Source: Dichomitus squalens LYAD-421 SS1 (taxonomy: Eukaryota > Basidiomycota > Agaricomycetes > Polyporales > Polyporaceae). Taken from it: 41,732 bases of DNA. Under the pieces are notes generated by a model that was not told the origin of the DNA, searched no databases, and saw nothing but the letters and a program-made list of their open reading frames with translations. Positions within the stretch are counted from its first letter, which is position 1. Each line of letters begins with the position of its first letter. Of the stretch, positions 30,196 through 41,343 are shown piece by piece. A program made the translations under genes and the position numbers. The DNA is taken from positions 147,915 to 189,646 of the forward strand of contig NW_006766908.1 of NCBI RefSeq assembly GCF_000275845.1, in the 5' to 3' direction.

Positions 30196-33100
30196 ATGTC
30201 CCACTCAGTAAACTTCCGGCGTTCAGTTGCTCAGTACTCATGCGGCTGTTGTGGGACTAAAGTCGACACTCTACAGGGAGTCCGCTCCCACATCTCACAA
30301 TCTCGTAAATGTCGAGACGCTCTCAACCATCTCAACAACTCTATTGTTCACTCGGATTCTGACATAACTCACCATGAAGATACTACTATCTCTCCAAGTC
30401 CTCCATCACCGCTTCTGCACACGGAAGCCCTTGAAGGTAAGCTTCCTCGCATTGATGTCAAACAAGCACAACCTGACATCGCAGGCGTACCCCTAGCCCG
30501 TCCCAGGCATGTGACTGTTGAAGAGGTTGAAGATATTGAAGCAGGCGGGCTGCCCAAGCATCCATGGGTTGGCGAGTTTCCAGCTGAGGTTGCCCGTGTG
30601 TATGGCCATGGGGAAACTGCATTTGAACACCTCAGTAAAACCAAACGGCAGAAAGGGGAGACTTCATTCGCACCTTTCGCCGACCGCGATGAGTGGGATC
30701 TTGCTAGCTGGCTGGTCAAGAGCGGCCTTAGTCAGAAAGCTATGGAAGAGTATCTCACCTTGCCCATCGTGCGTGCCATTAGTATGTTCCCCCTACCACT
30801 TGTTGTTCTCACGAATGTCTGTACAGACACGTAATCGAACATGCCTATCTTACCGCAACAAGTATACCTTTCTCAACAAGGTTGACGACCTACCAAGAGG
30901 TCCTGACTGGATATGCGATGAGTGGGAGCTTATCGGAGACGTTGCAGATGAAGATGGGGAGATGAAAACGGAGGAACTAGAGCTTTGGCGACGCAACCCA
31001 GTTGAGTGTATCCGAGAGCTGCTGGGAAACCCTGTCTTCCGAGACGCAGTGAGGTATGCACCCGAGAAGCTGTTCTGCGACACCGCGGGAGACACACGCA
31101 TCTATGATGAGACATGGACGGGTGATTGGTGGTGGGACCTGCAGGTGAGGGCGAAGTCATTTGCCTATTACAACATGGGGTCATGTCACTAAGTACTCGC
31201 CTTGGTTGCATCTCATAGGGTGTTCTTCCTCCTGGTGCGACGATTGCACCCGTTATCCTATCCTCCGACAAAACACAGCTCTCCCACTTCTCTGGCGACA
31301 AGCAGGCTTGGCCTGTGTACCTTACCATTGGGAACCTGTCCAAGGAGATCCGACGCCAGCCCTCGAAACGTGCAACTGTTCTCGTAGGTTACATACCTGT
31401 CACCAAGCTCGAATGCTTCTCGAAAGGGAAGCGTAGGTCACTCGAGAGCTATCGCCTGTTCCATGAGTGCATGCGAGCAATCCTGGCTCCGCTTGTTGAA
31501 GCTGGGAAGGATGGTGTTGAGATGCTCTGCGCCGATGGTGCGATTCGCCGAGTGCACCCCATTCTTGCTGCGTACATTGCGGACCACCCCGAGCAATGTC
31601 TTGTGTCTGGCTGCCAGGAGAACTTCTGCCCTAAGTGCACCACGCACTCTTCAGAATTGGGCGACCCCGTGCATTCTGTGATGAAGGACCAGGCATCAGT
31701 TTGGGAGATCATGCAGGAGCAGGCTGAGGGAGACGGTCCCACGGAATTCAAGGCGCTCGGCCTGCGCCTCATCGATCCGTTTTGGCGCGAGCTTCCTCAC
31801 TGTGACATCTTCTCATGCTTCACGCCCGACCTCCTGCACCAGCTCCATAAAGGTGTGTTCAAGGACCATACGGTGTCTTGGGCTACAGCGTGCCTGGACG
31901 GCGGTGTGGACGAGCTCGATAGACGCTTCAAGGCGATGCCTTCGCACCCTGGCCTCCGCCACTTTAAGCGGGGAATCTCGCTTGTCTCTCAGTGGACTGG
32001 CACCGAGTACAAGCATATGGAGAAAGTTTTCGTCGGTGCCATGACTGGCGGCATCTCTGACCCTGAAGTCCTCCTTGCTGTTCGTGCGGTCCTCGACTTC
32101 ATCTATTACGCGCACTTTGAGGCTCATTCGGATGACTCTCTTGCTTGTCTGGACGCTGCCTGGACCGCATTCCACACCCATAAGCACGTTTTCATCCAAG
32201 AGGGTGTGCGCGAGCATTTCAACATTCCAAAGATCCACTCTGCTCTTCATTATCTTCTCTCTATCCGGAAGCTTGGTACAACTGATGGCTACAACACTGA
32301 ACACTCAGAACGGTTCCACATCGACTATGCCAAACGTGGGTACACAGCGTCGAACAAACGGGCATTCATCAAGCAGATGACTGTTTGGCTTGACCGACAG
32401 GAAGCCATCGACCGCTTTCAGGCCTACCTGGACTGGGCAGAGCCATTGCTGTCGGGATCTGACAATGGATGGGAAGATGAAGAGGACGAGGACGGTGATA
32501 TCATAATGGGTCACAGCGGCGGAGACAACAGAGGTGAGAAGCCCCCGCCCTATATGGTCGCAAAAACCCCTGGCCTCTCGGGCATCACTGTCCAGCAACT
32601 CGAAAAAGACTTTGGTTGTACGAACTTCATTGCACGACTCGAGGACTACCTCCGCACAGCGTCCAGATCAAGACCTCTTCCCACTGCTGCCCAATTCATC
32701 CATACATCCTCTCGCTTCTCGCTGTACAAGCGTATACATGTCTTCTTGCCCCGACTCCGTCAAGTAGCTGCACGGTCTGTCATCAAGGACACTATCCGTG
32801 CCACACCTATGCAGCCAGCACGTCCTCTCCATCGAGCCGTTCCAGCACATTTCGATACTGTACTTGCCCAAGACCATCCTGGAGATCGTCACCCAGAGGA
32901 CCACGCTGTTGATGGTAAGTGATGTTGTCCGCACTCCTCATTGTTCTCGTTCTGACGTATTCAATTTTGCAGGACTATGTGTTGCTCGCGTTCGAGCGAT
33001 TATCCGGTTGCCAGATGCATATGGCGAACACCTCACCAAGCATCCTGTGGCATATGTTGAATGGTTCACACCGCTGCGACAGCGTGATCCCAGCACTGGT

Positions 33101-33322
33101 ATGTTCAAGGTCAATGTATCGACACGCAACCATCGTCGACGGACCTCAATCATCCCTATAACTCAGATTGTACGTAGCTGTCATTTGATACCTATGTGGG
33201 GCAAGCACGTAGACACGACATGGACTAGTAGGAATGTGTTGGATAAGTGCAAGAAGTTTTACGTTAACTCATACCTACGGCACCACGATTTTGTGTTCTT
33301 GCGATACCTGCAAGAAAAGTAG
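30196..33322 (+). CDS. Plavaka-type DNA transposase, intact
   Basis: Four exons, 30196-30768, 30827-31144, 31219-32914 and 32973-33322, give 978 residues, a full length for the group. The N-terminus has a zinc-finger-like CGCCG...H...C pattern (about residues 17-40). The core has the hallmarks of basidiomycete Plavaka transposases (CACTA/CMC group): GDWWWDLQ, APVILSSDKTQLSHFSGDKQ, WPVYLTIGNLSKEIRRQPSK, VEMLCADGAIRRVHPILAAY, CPKCTTHSSELGDP, CFTPDLLHQLHKGVFKDH, HYLLSIRKLGTTDGYNTEHS and ERFHIDYAKRGY. The C-terminus reads AVPAHFDTVLAQ, YVEWFTPLR and LRHHDFVFLRYL. No stop or shift is seen, so it could be active. It presumably cuts and pastes its own unit and related elements. Terminal repeats were not identified. 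Confidence 0.9.
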
Positions 33323-33626
33323 GCTCACTGTAGTTGGGGTTAGATCCTGTAGTCAGCCGTCGAAAATCATGCATAAGAAGGTCATTAGAACTCACAGGTA
33401 TCATGTGTCCGAGCCCACAGCATGCAACGGTAAGACAGAGCCTCTAGAGCGCTAAAGCTGACTGTTCTCCTACTAGTGTGCTTTGAATGGCGTCCCTAGT
33501 GTCCGTATATAGTCCACACCCCTCCCTCATGGTTTATAAACGTTCATTGCCCTCTAAGATATCTATATACCAATTTTCTCCTGCGGCGCGTGAGAGCTAC
33601 GATGTGGAAAACCCGGACCAGCTCAC
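33323..33626. other. 3' flank of the transposase gene
   Basis: No gene is seen. The right end of the transposon should lie here or in the next few hundred bases, but no inverted partner to the left flank was found by eye. Confidence 0.4.
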
Positions 33627-34059
33627 CTACAGATCATGAAGCGCCTGGGGCATCCAAAACGGCACTGGGCGTCTGGTGCTCGGTTGCACTCGGACGGTCT
33701 CCATCTGCTCGCAGGCGTCTCGGGAGACTATCCAGCGCGCGAGATCACATAGGTATGCCTCCCTAGAAAACAGTTTTTCCTGATGATGGACTTATGCAAG
33801 GCGCTGTAACGTGGTCGACAACACTGGTGCGCGTGCAGGAAACCGAGAACGCAAGGCGCTCGCGCATGACCTGGGTGTTGTGGCGGTATATCGGCGTCTC
33901 GGGGGCAGCTTCGATCAGATCCCAGTCGGACACGTCGGAAAGCCGGTCGCTGCTGCACTCGGACGGAGCGTAGTCTTCATCCTCCTCCTCGTCTTTGAAA
34001 AGAGCTCCCCATCCATTGTGGAGCTCATCGGGTTCTGCCTCGGGTCCGCGAGGGTCCAT
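33627..34059 (-). CDS. small acidic orphan protein
   Basis: Two exons, 34059-33844 and 33758-33627, give 115 residues in phase. Exon 1 reads MDPRGPEAEPDELHNGWGAL, then an acidic FKDEEEDEDYAPSE stretch and VSDWDLIEAAPETPIYRH. Exon 2 reads AYLCDLARWIVSRDACEQME and ends PFWMPQALHDL. The 85-base intron has a weak GTTTCC donor, so the exact join is uncertain. The composition of both parts is protein-like. No known domain. It lies between the transposon unit and the right arm and has no second copy in the window. Confidence 0.5.
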
Positions 34060-34293
34060 AGGCGCGCACTAAAAGAGTTCCTCTGTCTGCCCATACGAGA
34101 GACAGAGGATAACAGATGAATTGAGTATGGGGGACATATAGCAACTGCTCGCGAGAGTCAGAGAGATGTACCGGTTACGGGAGTATCTACGTCGAGCAGA
34201 CGGTAGGCTCGGCGCAGCTCAAAGACGTCGCGAGATAAGCAGGCAGGCGCGCGCGACAAGACAGCTCGGACACGTCGGGAGAGAGGCAGGAAA

Positions 34294-34411
34294 GTCACAC
34301 AGGTCACCGAGCGGGGAGTCACGGGGGTGGATCCACCAGACGTTCAGGAGCGCGGAAAGTCCCGGTTTTTTCATTTCCGCTCAAAGCTCCGAACGTCTGG
34401 TCACGAGACTA
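34294..34411 (+). repeat. 118-base hairpin-containing repeat, copy 2
   Basis: Identical inverted copy of 26449-26566. It lies upstream of X-D, outside the similarity shared by the X genes, which suggests it moved independently. Confidence 0.8.
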
Positions 34412-34587
34412 CGAAGAGCCAAGAGGTGGGTTGCAAGCGCCGGTCTGGTGAAACTCCGGTTCGCGGCCCGCATCGCCCATATGCACATACCCAACCATTC
34501 GACGCCCATCGCTACCGCTCCTTGCACTCCTGATCGATCATCCCCGAACCAGTCATACGAACAACACACTTACTCTCCTTCTGACCG

Positions 34588-35405
34588 ATGTCACACGATA
34601 ACGCACGCAAGATGACCAACCCTGCGCACTGGTACAACGGGCAGATCCTCTTGGAGAAGGAACCCAGTACCGATCCCGCGGATCTAGGATCCAAGCTCAC
34701 CCAGGCAGCGGAAGAGGCTCAAAAAGCCGTGCGTATATTGGCGTCCTCAAAAGATCGCTATCCATTGATCATGCACTTCCGGCGCAGAAATGGGAAATGC
34801 TCATTGCTAACAGGAAACCGAGGCCAATCATTCCTCCCAAACTCCTCGGTGGCCATGGCAGGAAACCTCCGTTGCTCCTATACGGCTGGAAGTTCGATTC
34901 CGATTACTTCCTCGGGCTCACCAAGAGATATGGACTCATTCTGAAAGTATCGGAGGGAGCTCGCAAGCAGCTTGGCTGCGCCACCAAGAGATTCAATTTC
35001 GCTGACGTCACCGAGGAACACTGTCGAGACGAGCAGTTGCTCGACGAATTGCGTAGAGCAGCGCGGTTCGTCTCCGTGAGTCACTTAACAGGATTGGCTG
35101 GAATCCCATTCGAGATAGGGCGGTCCCTGTCGCTTGAATGGGACAGTATCATCTACGCGTGGACGAACTACGACGCCGATGAGAAGTATTTTGGTTATGG
35201 ACTTTCTCAGGAAGGGATATTCGAACGAGCCAAGAAGTTGATGGACGAGGCGATGAACGAGTGTCTTCCGGAAGGGCAGAAGAGCGAACTACTGTGGTGG
35301 TGGTCTTTCGATGACAACGACGTGGTGCGTGGTTTCCTTCGGAACGAATGGATTCATCGGCGAGCTGACTCGCGATCTCAGAACGTTCTGACTAGCATGG
35401 AGTAA
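34588..35405 (+). CDS. orphan family X gene, copy D
   Basis: Three exons: 34588-34728, 34788-35324 and 35382-35405, giving 233 residues. The structure is the same as X-B and X-C, with the last exon NVLTSME. It is the most diverged of the intact copies; its first exon starts MSHDNARKMTNPAHWYNGQI. Unlike B and C, its 57-base last intron can be read through in frame, so an unspliced form would have 252 residues and end at the same stop. The TATA box of B and C is absent upstream. Frame and splice sites are kept despite many substitutions, which argues for selection on the protein. Confidence 0.72.
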
Positions 35406-35984
35406 TTTCCTCAGGCTTCGTGTCGTAGCCCGCTAACACGTCTCGTTTTCCCGCTGTGCCGCTTTTGTTTTCATGACGTGCTTGTGTTCGCTATATCATG
35501 GATCGGAAGTGTATCATACTCAATATTGCAATGCATGTGCAAGTCGCCGACGTCTCTAATCGCGACATAGTCCGGGTGGGATTACAGCGCAGAAGCTCGC
35601 CGCAGACAATCAACTACTGCGGCCGTGGGAGTGTAATCATATATCAAGCGAACGTCTTTAGGAAGACCCGCGAGGAAGCCTCTGAAGGCCGACGAGGAAT
35701 GCAGGTGTTCGGATAAGGGTGCGCGCCGCCTCTTTCCCTGCGCATAGCTGCCACGTTCTGCACTCACGCATCCGTGGCACTTGCCCCTGCGTACACAGGC
35801 AACGCGAGCCCAGCCCAACCTACAGTCTTGTCACTGCAATGTCTTCACTGTCGGTATCCCTGATCCTCTACTCCGCATGTGGGACGGGGTCTTGGACTAC
35901 TGTCACGCACGGTGCTGCCCCGACTTCTCGTGCCCGTCAACCTCCCGCAAGGGTATCCGCTCAAGTCGCCGCTGGCGAGCATTT

Positions 35985-36832
35985 TGGGTGCCTTCGTGAC
36001 CATCGCGGTCTGGTTTCGCCCCGGGGAACTTCCCCGAAGGCACGGAGAAACGCAGGGCCCCAGAGGGAACGTACGTATTTGTGCGGCGGCTTGCTGGTGA
36101 CCCTAGCGAGAGGCTCCTCCATTAGGATCCCGCGGATGAGCTCATGCTAAGCGAATGCGGAATGCCTTTTGGAACTGTAGCGTCTGCCCGCGGCCCTGGA
36201 GGACGCCGAGGTGTGGCCTCCTGCGATGATCGATCGTATAGTAGATGTGAGTGTGAAGCGTGGGCGCGGGAGACCGCAGCAGGGAGGGAGACACGTACGT
36301 CTAGGTCACGGACATGCACTCAATGCTGCTGAGTAGAGAGGTTTGCAAACTTCGTTGTAGTCTCTACCGCGTCCACTGACAACTGCGAGCTCTGGCGTAT
36401 CGCAGGAAAATAAGGATGGTCCCAGTGCGCCTCGCAACGGCGCTGGCTACGATACATGAATAACAACATTGACGGCAGGGCGCTTCTCATCCATGGATAC
36501 AAACGGTTGGGGAGCCCTTCGCCCCGATCAGGACTCCCGCGATGTTGTGCTTCCGACTTCCGACGGGCTTCCCATAGGAGGTTCATGTATTCTCCTATCG
36601 TAGGCAGAGAGTCTTCGAGCTAGCTCTTGCTGAACTCTAACACGTCTGCAAGCGACTTTCTCTGTTTGTTCTCGTCCATAGATGCACCGTGAGGCAACAA
36701 GAACATATCGGCGAGGACAGGAATTCGGAGGCATCTGGGTTGAGCCTTAGGTGAACATGGGACTCCATATAGATAGATGCTCGGATGATGTTTCGTTGAA
36801 GGGGAGGAAGTCTCTAGTGCTGGGCATCTCAC
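35985..36832 (-). pseudogene. M3, right copy, broken
   Basis: Minus-strand counterpart of left M3. Exon 1 wording survives (FLLPHGASMDENKQRKSLAD) but has TAG where the left copy has a Tyr codon after FSKS. Most of exon 2 is deleted; only HVRDLD before the GTACGT donor remains. Exon 3 starts HELIRGILMEEPLARVTSKP. It cannot make the full protein. Confidence 0.65.
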
Positions 36833-37280
36833 TAGTCAGGTCGACTCGACTTGGCTTGGAAGGCACATGTCTGCCTTCGGTGAATACCGGGATGGGTCGA
36901 GTGTGGCTGTACACCTGCTGCGCGCTGCGCGCTGCAGCCGCGCTAGTCGGACCCGGCCCCTCTATTCACGATGAGTATTCATTTGTCCGACGCACTATCC
37001 ACTGGTACGAACAGGACGACACGCTCGGAGGTTTGAGCTGTCCGACATCAGCATATACGTTACGCCCCAGTACAACGCTGCGAACAGCACGAATCGCGTG
37101 GGGTATTATCATGCCGGCAATCACCTGAGGGTTCATAAGAGCACGAGAGCGTCCGGCACTATCCAATCTCTCTCCCTCCTACGCATGATGTCCGGCGCAA
37201 ACGGGAGCGGCGAGCTTGACGAGACCAGTTTCCATGGGCCCGAAAGTAGGTCGATGATGCTGCTGGTGTGCTCGTAGCTA

Positions 37281-38168
37281 ATGTCGGCTCAACGACGGTT
37301 AGTCAAGGAATACAACATCGATCTCAGTGACAACTATGACAGACCTAAGCGTACATGTAAGCCTACACTATAGTAACATCAGATCAGATCACCTCAACGA
37401 GTACACACCCAGCCGAGATCAATGAACGGGTGTGCGAACGCTACTCCGTTCAACACAGAGAAGACATGGAGAAGCCACATAGCGTCGAGCGGATGAAACT
37501 CCCGCTACCCAAGGACCTGTACCCAGGTGTTCGGATAGAGCTGAAGAGCAAGGTGACTGGGGAGATCGGTTTCCAGCTGATCAAGGCGGGGTACACTCAG
37601 GCTCAGCGAGTGGAGTTCCTGAACAGGGAATTCCCGGAAGCGTCGTCGATGAGATTCCCCGCTTTGAGCCTTGTTGACAGAGCGATGGTGAGACAAACAG
37701 ACGATCATTTCTGTCCACGGCCTGCGGCAAGCGTGTCCTGCTTGACCGTCCATGAGAGTGCTGCTGGGGTGGCAAATACTGATCAATTCCTATCGGCAGT
37801 TTCCTGGCGAGGAGAAGTCGCATCAACGGCCTCATATTCCTATGCCGAACCGTAAAGAGCGCCAAGTGAAGACCACCCTTGTGGACGTCATCGCAAACAT
37901 CCTGAAGAAACAACACGACTGGATGAAAGCTTGAGTTGGACTCTTCCCTTGCCTCTTGGTGGAGATATCCAACTGATACTGGGGCATACAGAAAACTGCA
38001 GAATACGTCCATCTGTGGGAGACGCCGCATCCGGTGTGGGTCGAATGGCAGAAGAGCGCCACGTACGACCCGATCTGGGTGATTGCTATCCGGAAGACGC
38101 TTCCCGACCGCTTCGGAAATTCGCACTACATCCCGGAACTCGAGCTCAGGTTCAACCAAGTTGGCTGA
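37281..38168 (+). pseudogene. M2, right copy, truncated by a stop
   Basis: Exons match the left copy: 37281-37356, 37413-37687, 37800-37934 and 37992-38168. The last codon of exon 3 is TGA (37932-37934) instead of TTA, and the following donor has changed from GTGGGA to GTTGGA. The open product is therefore 161 residues without the conserved C-terminus. Exon 4 itself is still intact. The intron 37688-37799 has diverged strongly from the left arm. It may still produce a shortened protein. Confidence 0.62.
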
Positions 38169-38492
38169 CCGCAACTCGAGGTCCCCTCATGGGCCCCTTT
38201 ATGTCACGCACTTTGTATGTTATGCGTCATCGTCTGAGCCGCTTGTGACTTGTGATGTTCGATCATATTCGCTATGTTTCCCTATTGTATATGCCGCAGG
38301 GAGCTATTGTCCGCGCTTGCCTTTCGCCTGGATACCTTGCTTTAGCCCTCGACCTCAGGTCGAGACAGCGCAGGAACTAATCCTTTCTGAGGAGGCGACA
38401 ACTTTAATGGAATAGCCTTGACCACAGATTCCATCGGGGTTTCAACCCAGTGCCTGGCGGTCTTGTCTCGTCCGCTGTCGTCATTGCGATAG

Positions 38493-38744
38493 CGATACGG
38501 CCGTGTCATCCGGACAATCCGGGGCCGTGATGTTCGTGCTGTAAGCTCCGACTACTGTATAGTACGTGCTCACCGTGTTGACCTCTTTCTCCTTTCCAGA
38601 TCATCTGTTCAATGGGATTTGTGCCTAAGTACTGGCCGAGTCAGGGGCCGTCGCTACGGACGACGTACGTCAGGGAAGAATGTCCCCCCAGGTTGCCCTC
38701 AGGTTCCCCCACTGTGTGACTGGCTTTGGATCTCGACGAACCAG
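38493..38744 (+). pseudogene. Z, right copy, frameshifted
   Basis: The first exon (38493-38540, RYGRVIRTIRGRDVRA) is identical in protein to the left copy, and the splice sites are kept. The second exon starts at 38600 (IICSMGFVPKYWPSQGP), then lacks one base near 38648 compared with the left copy, which shifts the frame. Confidence 0.45.
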
Positions 38745-38945
38745 GTGTCCGTGCAAGTTCGCGCCGCATGGTCTGGTGCCGCTCTCTACTTGCTCGTTCT
38801 CGTCCGCGACACGAACTGAGACGTAGTGCAGGCATTTGTACCGCTAAAAGTGGCAGTACCGCGGGCGGAACGCGGTAGGAAAGCTGTGACAGTCTGTCGC
38901 ACTAAAGCTGTAGATCGCTCTCGGTAGCGCACGCTTGGAAGGCCG

Positions 38946-39188
38946 ATGCTCTCGGGAGACCTTGGAGATTCTTGCTCCGAACTCGTCGGTATGTGCATTG
39001 TCCTTATGTTTTCCTTGGCACTGACGAAGAGGTGTCATCTTGTCTCAGACTGCAAAGCACTGGGTACAGCTTTAGCATTGTCACATGCCATAACACGTCC
39101 AGCCTATCCCTCAGCGAAAGACCGGGGAGCGGCAAGGTCCGGGAACGCTGGTGCGCCAGAAAGGACAGAGCAAGCCTCGTTGCTTTAG
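38946..39188 (+). CDS. possible small gene M0, right copy
   Basis: Exons 38946-38988 and 39049-39188 give 60 residues. They are separated by a 60-base intron with GTATGT donor, CTGAC branch and CTCAG acceptor. One residue differs from the left copy (Ile for Thr in the ALSHAITRP stretch). As on the left, coding status rests mainly on the intron and could be wrong. Confidence 0.35.
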   Translation: MLSGDLGDSCSELVGMCIVLMFSLALTKRCHLVSDCKALGTALALSHAITRPAYPSAKDRGAARSGNAGAPERTEQASLL

Positions 39189-39422
39189 TGACCAGTAGGC
39201 GAAACAGCTCCACTCACGTCAAGTCCCGGTCATTTCTCTTTGGCCTTCTCTTTTAGACGTCAAGCTAACCTGGACATGTTGCAGACGCTCTGAGGCTCGG
39301 CCCTATTGTGGGTATCGCTCCGAGGGCAACATCGTCGCGTATAACGCGACTCGCGCATTGGAGAAATCCTTCGCATCGGTCTGTGGTAGACAAGCGAGGA
39401 CAATGCGTTCCCCCTCCCCCTC

Positions 39423-39432
39423 GGTATAAAAT
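39423..39432 (+). promoter_or_regulatory. TATA box of M1 (right)
   Basis: GGTATAAAAT about 75 bases before the M1 start, the same position as in the left arm. Confidence 0.55.
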
Positions 39433-39506
39433 CGTGAGCGAGGTGAGAGGCGATTCTGCAGTCTTCCGAGCACCACATCCCTCTTGCCAATCTCTCTTCT
39501 GTACCG

Positions 39507-40320
39507 ATGACTATTCTGCGTAAGTATTTGACGTCTCTACCGTACTCCGATCGTGCTGTCTCAACATGCTTTCGTTACAGGCGCCGAGATCCCTGACGCT
39601 ATTGGCGGCCTCGCCGTTGACGGCTCCTTCAAGTGGGATGTCATAGATCCCCGGACGAACTTGGCGGGTCTCCGGATTGGGAAGATGATTGACGATGCCG
39701 CGTTCCATGCTATGTTCCGGCGTGAAAGTGAACAAGGCAACCTCAAGAATGTCCGCAGTTGGGCACAGTTTGTGCATCATACACTGACGGCTGAGGATCA
39801 TGTGGTTGGTCTTGACGCTATCAGCGAGGACGTTGCCTACTACGGCGGTCATAGAGCCGAAGCCATCAGAGCGCCTGTGAGTAACCTGTTGTGGTCAAAT
39901 ACCGTTAGCAGTTGGGTTACAGATGCTAAATGCGTTACTACGACTAGATTGCGGCCGACCCTACTGGCGATGTGACCTCGTGGCCTCGGACGGAGCCCAC
40001 AATGTATAATTCCCTGCATGGGTTACTTGCGGATATCATTGCCACGCAGTGCGTCTGGTACAAGGCGTTCTTCGTACGTGGTCAATGCCCTATGCCATCA
40101 GAGTGCCTCTTATACTGATTGACGGTGATCTCGGCAGGAGGGTCCACACGCGGCGGAGAAGCTGAGAAGGGCGTTCGAAGATTCGACATGTGCAGGGTTT
40201 AGAAACTGGTACCAGAACCCTACCCTGAATGCGCTCTACATTGTGAGCATCCGCAGGACGCAGCGGGACCCGGCGAGCGGAAAGGTCTACTATTTCCCCG
40301 AGCTCGTGATTTGCGTGTAG
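39507..40320 (+). CDS. orphan gene M1, right copy
   Basis: Exons 39507-39519, 39581-39876, 39948-40073 and 40138-40320 give 205 residues. Differences from the left copy are TNLAG for TNMAG, GKMIDD for GKIIDD, LLAD for LLSD and EDST for EEST. All splice sites and both ends are intact. The C-terminal segment (FRNWYQNPTLNALYIVSIRR) aligns with that of M2. It is the outermost gene of the arm and ends about 190 bases before the arm boundary. Function unknown. Confidence 0.68.
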
Positions 40321-40743
40321 ACAGTCTCGGATTCGTGCGGTTCGAGTCGCTGCCATGTGTGTATGTGTGTAACACCTTCTGTACAGTTGAAGTAGTCTGT
40401 GATATGGGATCTTTGATGAGCGGAGAAGGATGTGCGGCTTGTGATCAAAGGTGAGCGCAAGGGAGTGAAATCAATTCTGAGGTCGGAGTCCGAACCGGAC
40501 CAGAAAAATACATGGAAAGCGACTGATGGTATGATTGCAAGATATCTATTCAGGGTGATAGCTATGGTCGTGATATGATACAAATTGTACACAATACATT
40601 CATCGGTGCGTGAAATGTGACATACTAAAACCGCATGGAATCGGCTTAGCAAATGATTATGCACTCAAAAGCATGATAACACAACGACTTGCCTCCAGTC
40701 GTGGACCATGATCGTTTTCGAGTATGATAGAATTTACTGGCCT

Positions 40744-41006
40744 TCACAGTTCGACAATGAGTTCCACCTGTTGTATGACATTCTCGAGATCTCGTGGGAT
40801 ACACAGGACGAAAGTCGGTAAAAACCCACCTTAGAGACGGCATCATCAATCCTCTGCTCGACTTCTGCCGCAACGACAATAGCCTGGCTATATGCATGTC
40901 CGGCGCAAGTGGAGCATTTACGGCTGGACGAAATGAGAGGTTCCAACAAAGTGTGAATCGAGGCGAGGGTGCCGCGAGGTGCGTCTTTCAGCTTGTCTCC
41001 GAGTGA
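40744..41006 (-). pseudogene. 3' end of an unrecognised gene
   Basis: Two exons, 41006-40830 and 40767-40744, read SLGDKLKDAPRGTLASIHTL, then LLEPLISSSRKCSTCAGHAY and SQAIVVAAEVEQRIDDAVSK, ending VELIVEL plus stop. The 62-base intron ends in AACAG. Upstream, WITYF precedes a TAG in the same frame, which is either an acceptor or a premature stop. Further 5' exons could not be found before the LTR-like sequence. A CxxC pair is present, but I do not recognise the family. I infer a truncated gene. Confidence 0.45.
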
Positions 41007-41139
41007 CTAGAAGTAGGTGATCCAGGCTTCGCGGTAATAGATGATTGTTCCTACACTTTTACCAGATTTTGACACATGAAAGGATGCGCTTGTGAGTTCG
41101 GGGAATGGTTGGATCAGGCAGCGTTGTTTTGACCGCGGT

Positions 41140-41215
41140 CATGACCGAAGCCATGACCGATTTTGACTAGCCTGACTGGTCATGACGGTTGGTCAAAGGT
41201 CAACGCGTGATCTAG
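41140..41215. repeat. cluster of GGTCATGAC/TGACC motifs
   Basis: CGGTCATGACCG is a perfect 12-base palindrome (about 41147-41158). It is followed by CATGACCG, GGTCATGACGG, TTGGTCAAAGGTCAAC in both orientations. It lies between the gene remnant and the LTR-like sequence. Confidence 0.6.
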
Positions 41216-41343
41216 GCGACCGAGCGCTTGTGGGGTCGCACTAATCACGTTGATTGGGACCAGCAGCTATGGATGGCCCGACTATTTGTGTATGCCTAGG
41301 TAGAAATTGTATAGAATTGAAAGAGCATTTTTCGAGGGGAGAG

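Larger units (their letters stand above)
34541..40508 (-). repeat. right arm of large inverted repeat
   Basis: Inverse of 5348-11378. Order from inside out: X-D (plus), M3 relic (minus), M2, Z, M0 and M1 (plus). The inner half carries more damage than the left arm: a large deletion in M3, a stop in M2 and a shift in Z. The outer third is nearly identical to the left arm. Confidence 0.9.

Noticed and set aside
5348..40508. Whole inverted structure as a classical transposon with terminal inverted repeats
   Set aside because: No target duplication is visible at the outer ends and the core holds conserved host genes, so inverted segmental duplication is at least as likely; reported as a finding rather than called a mobile element.
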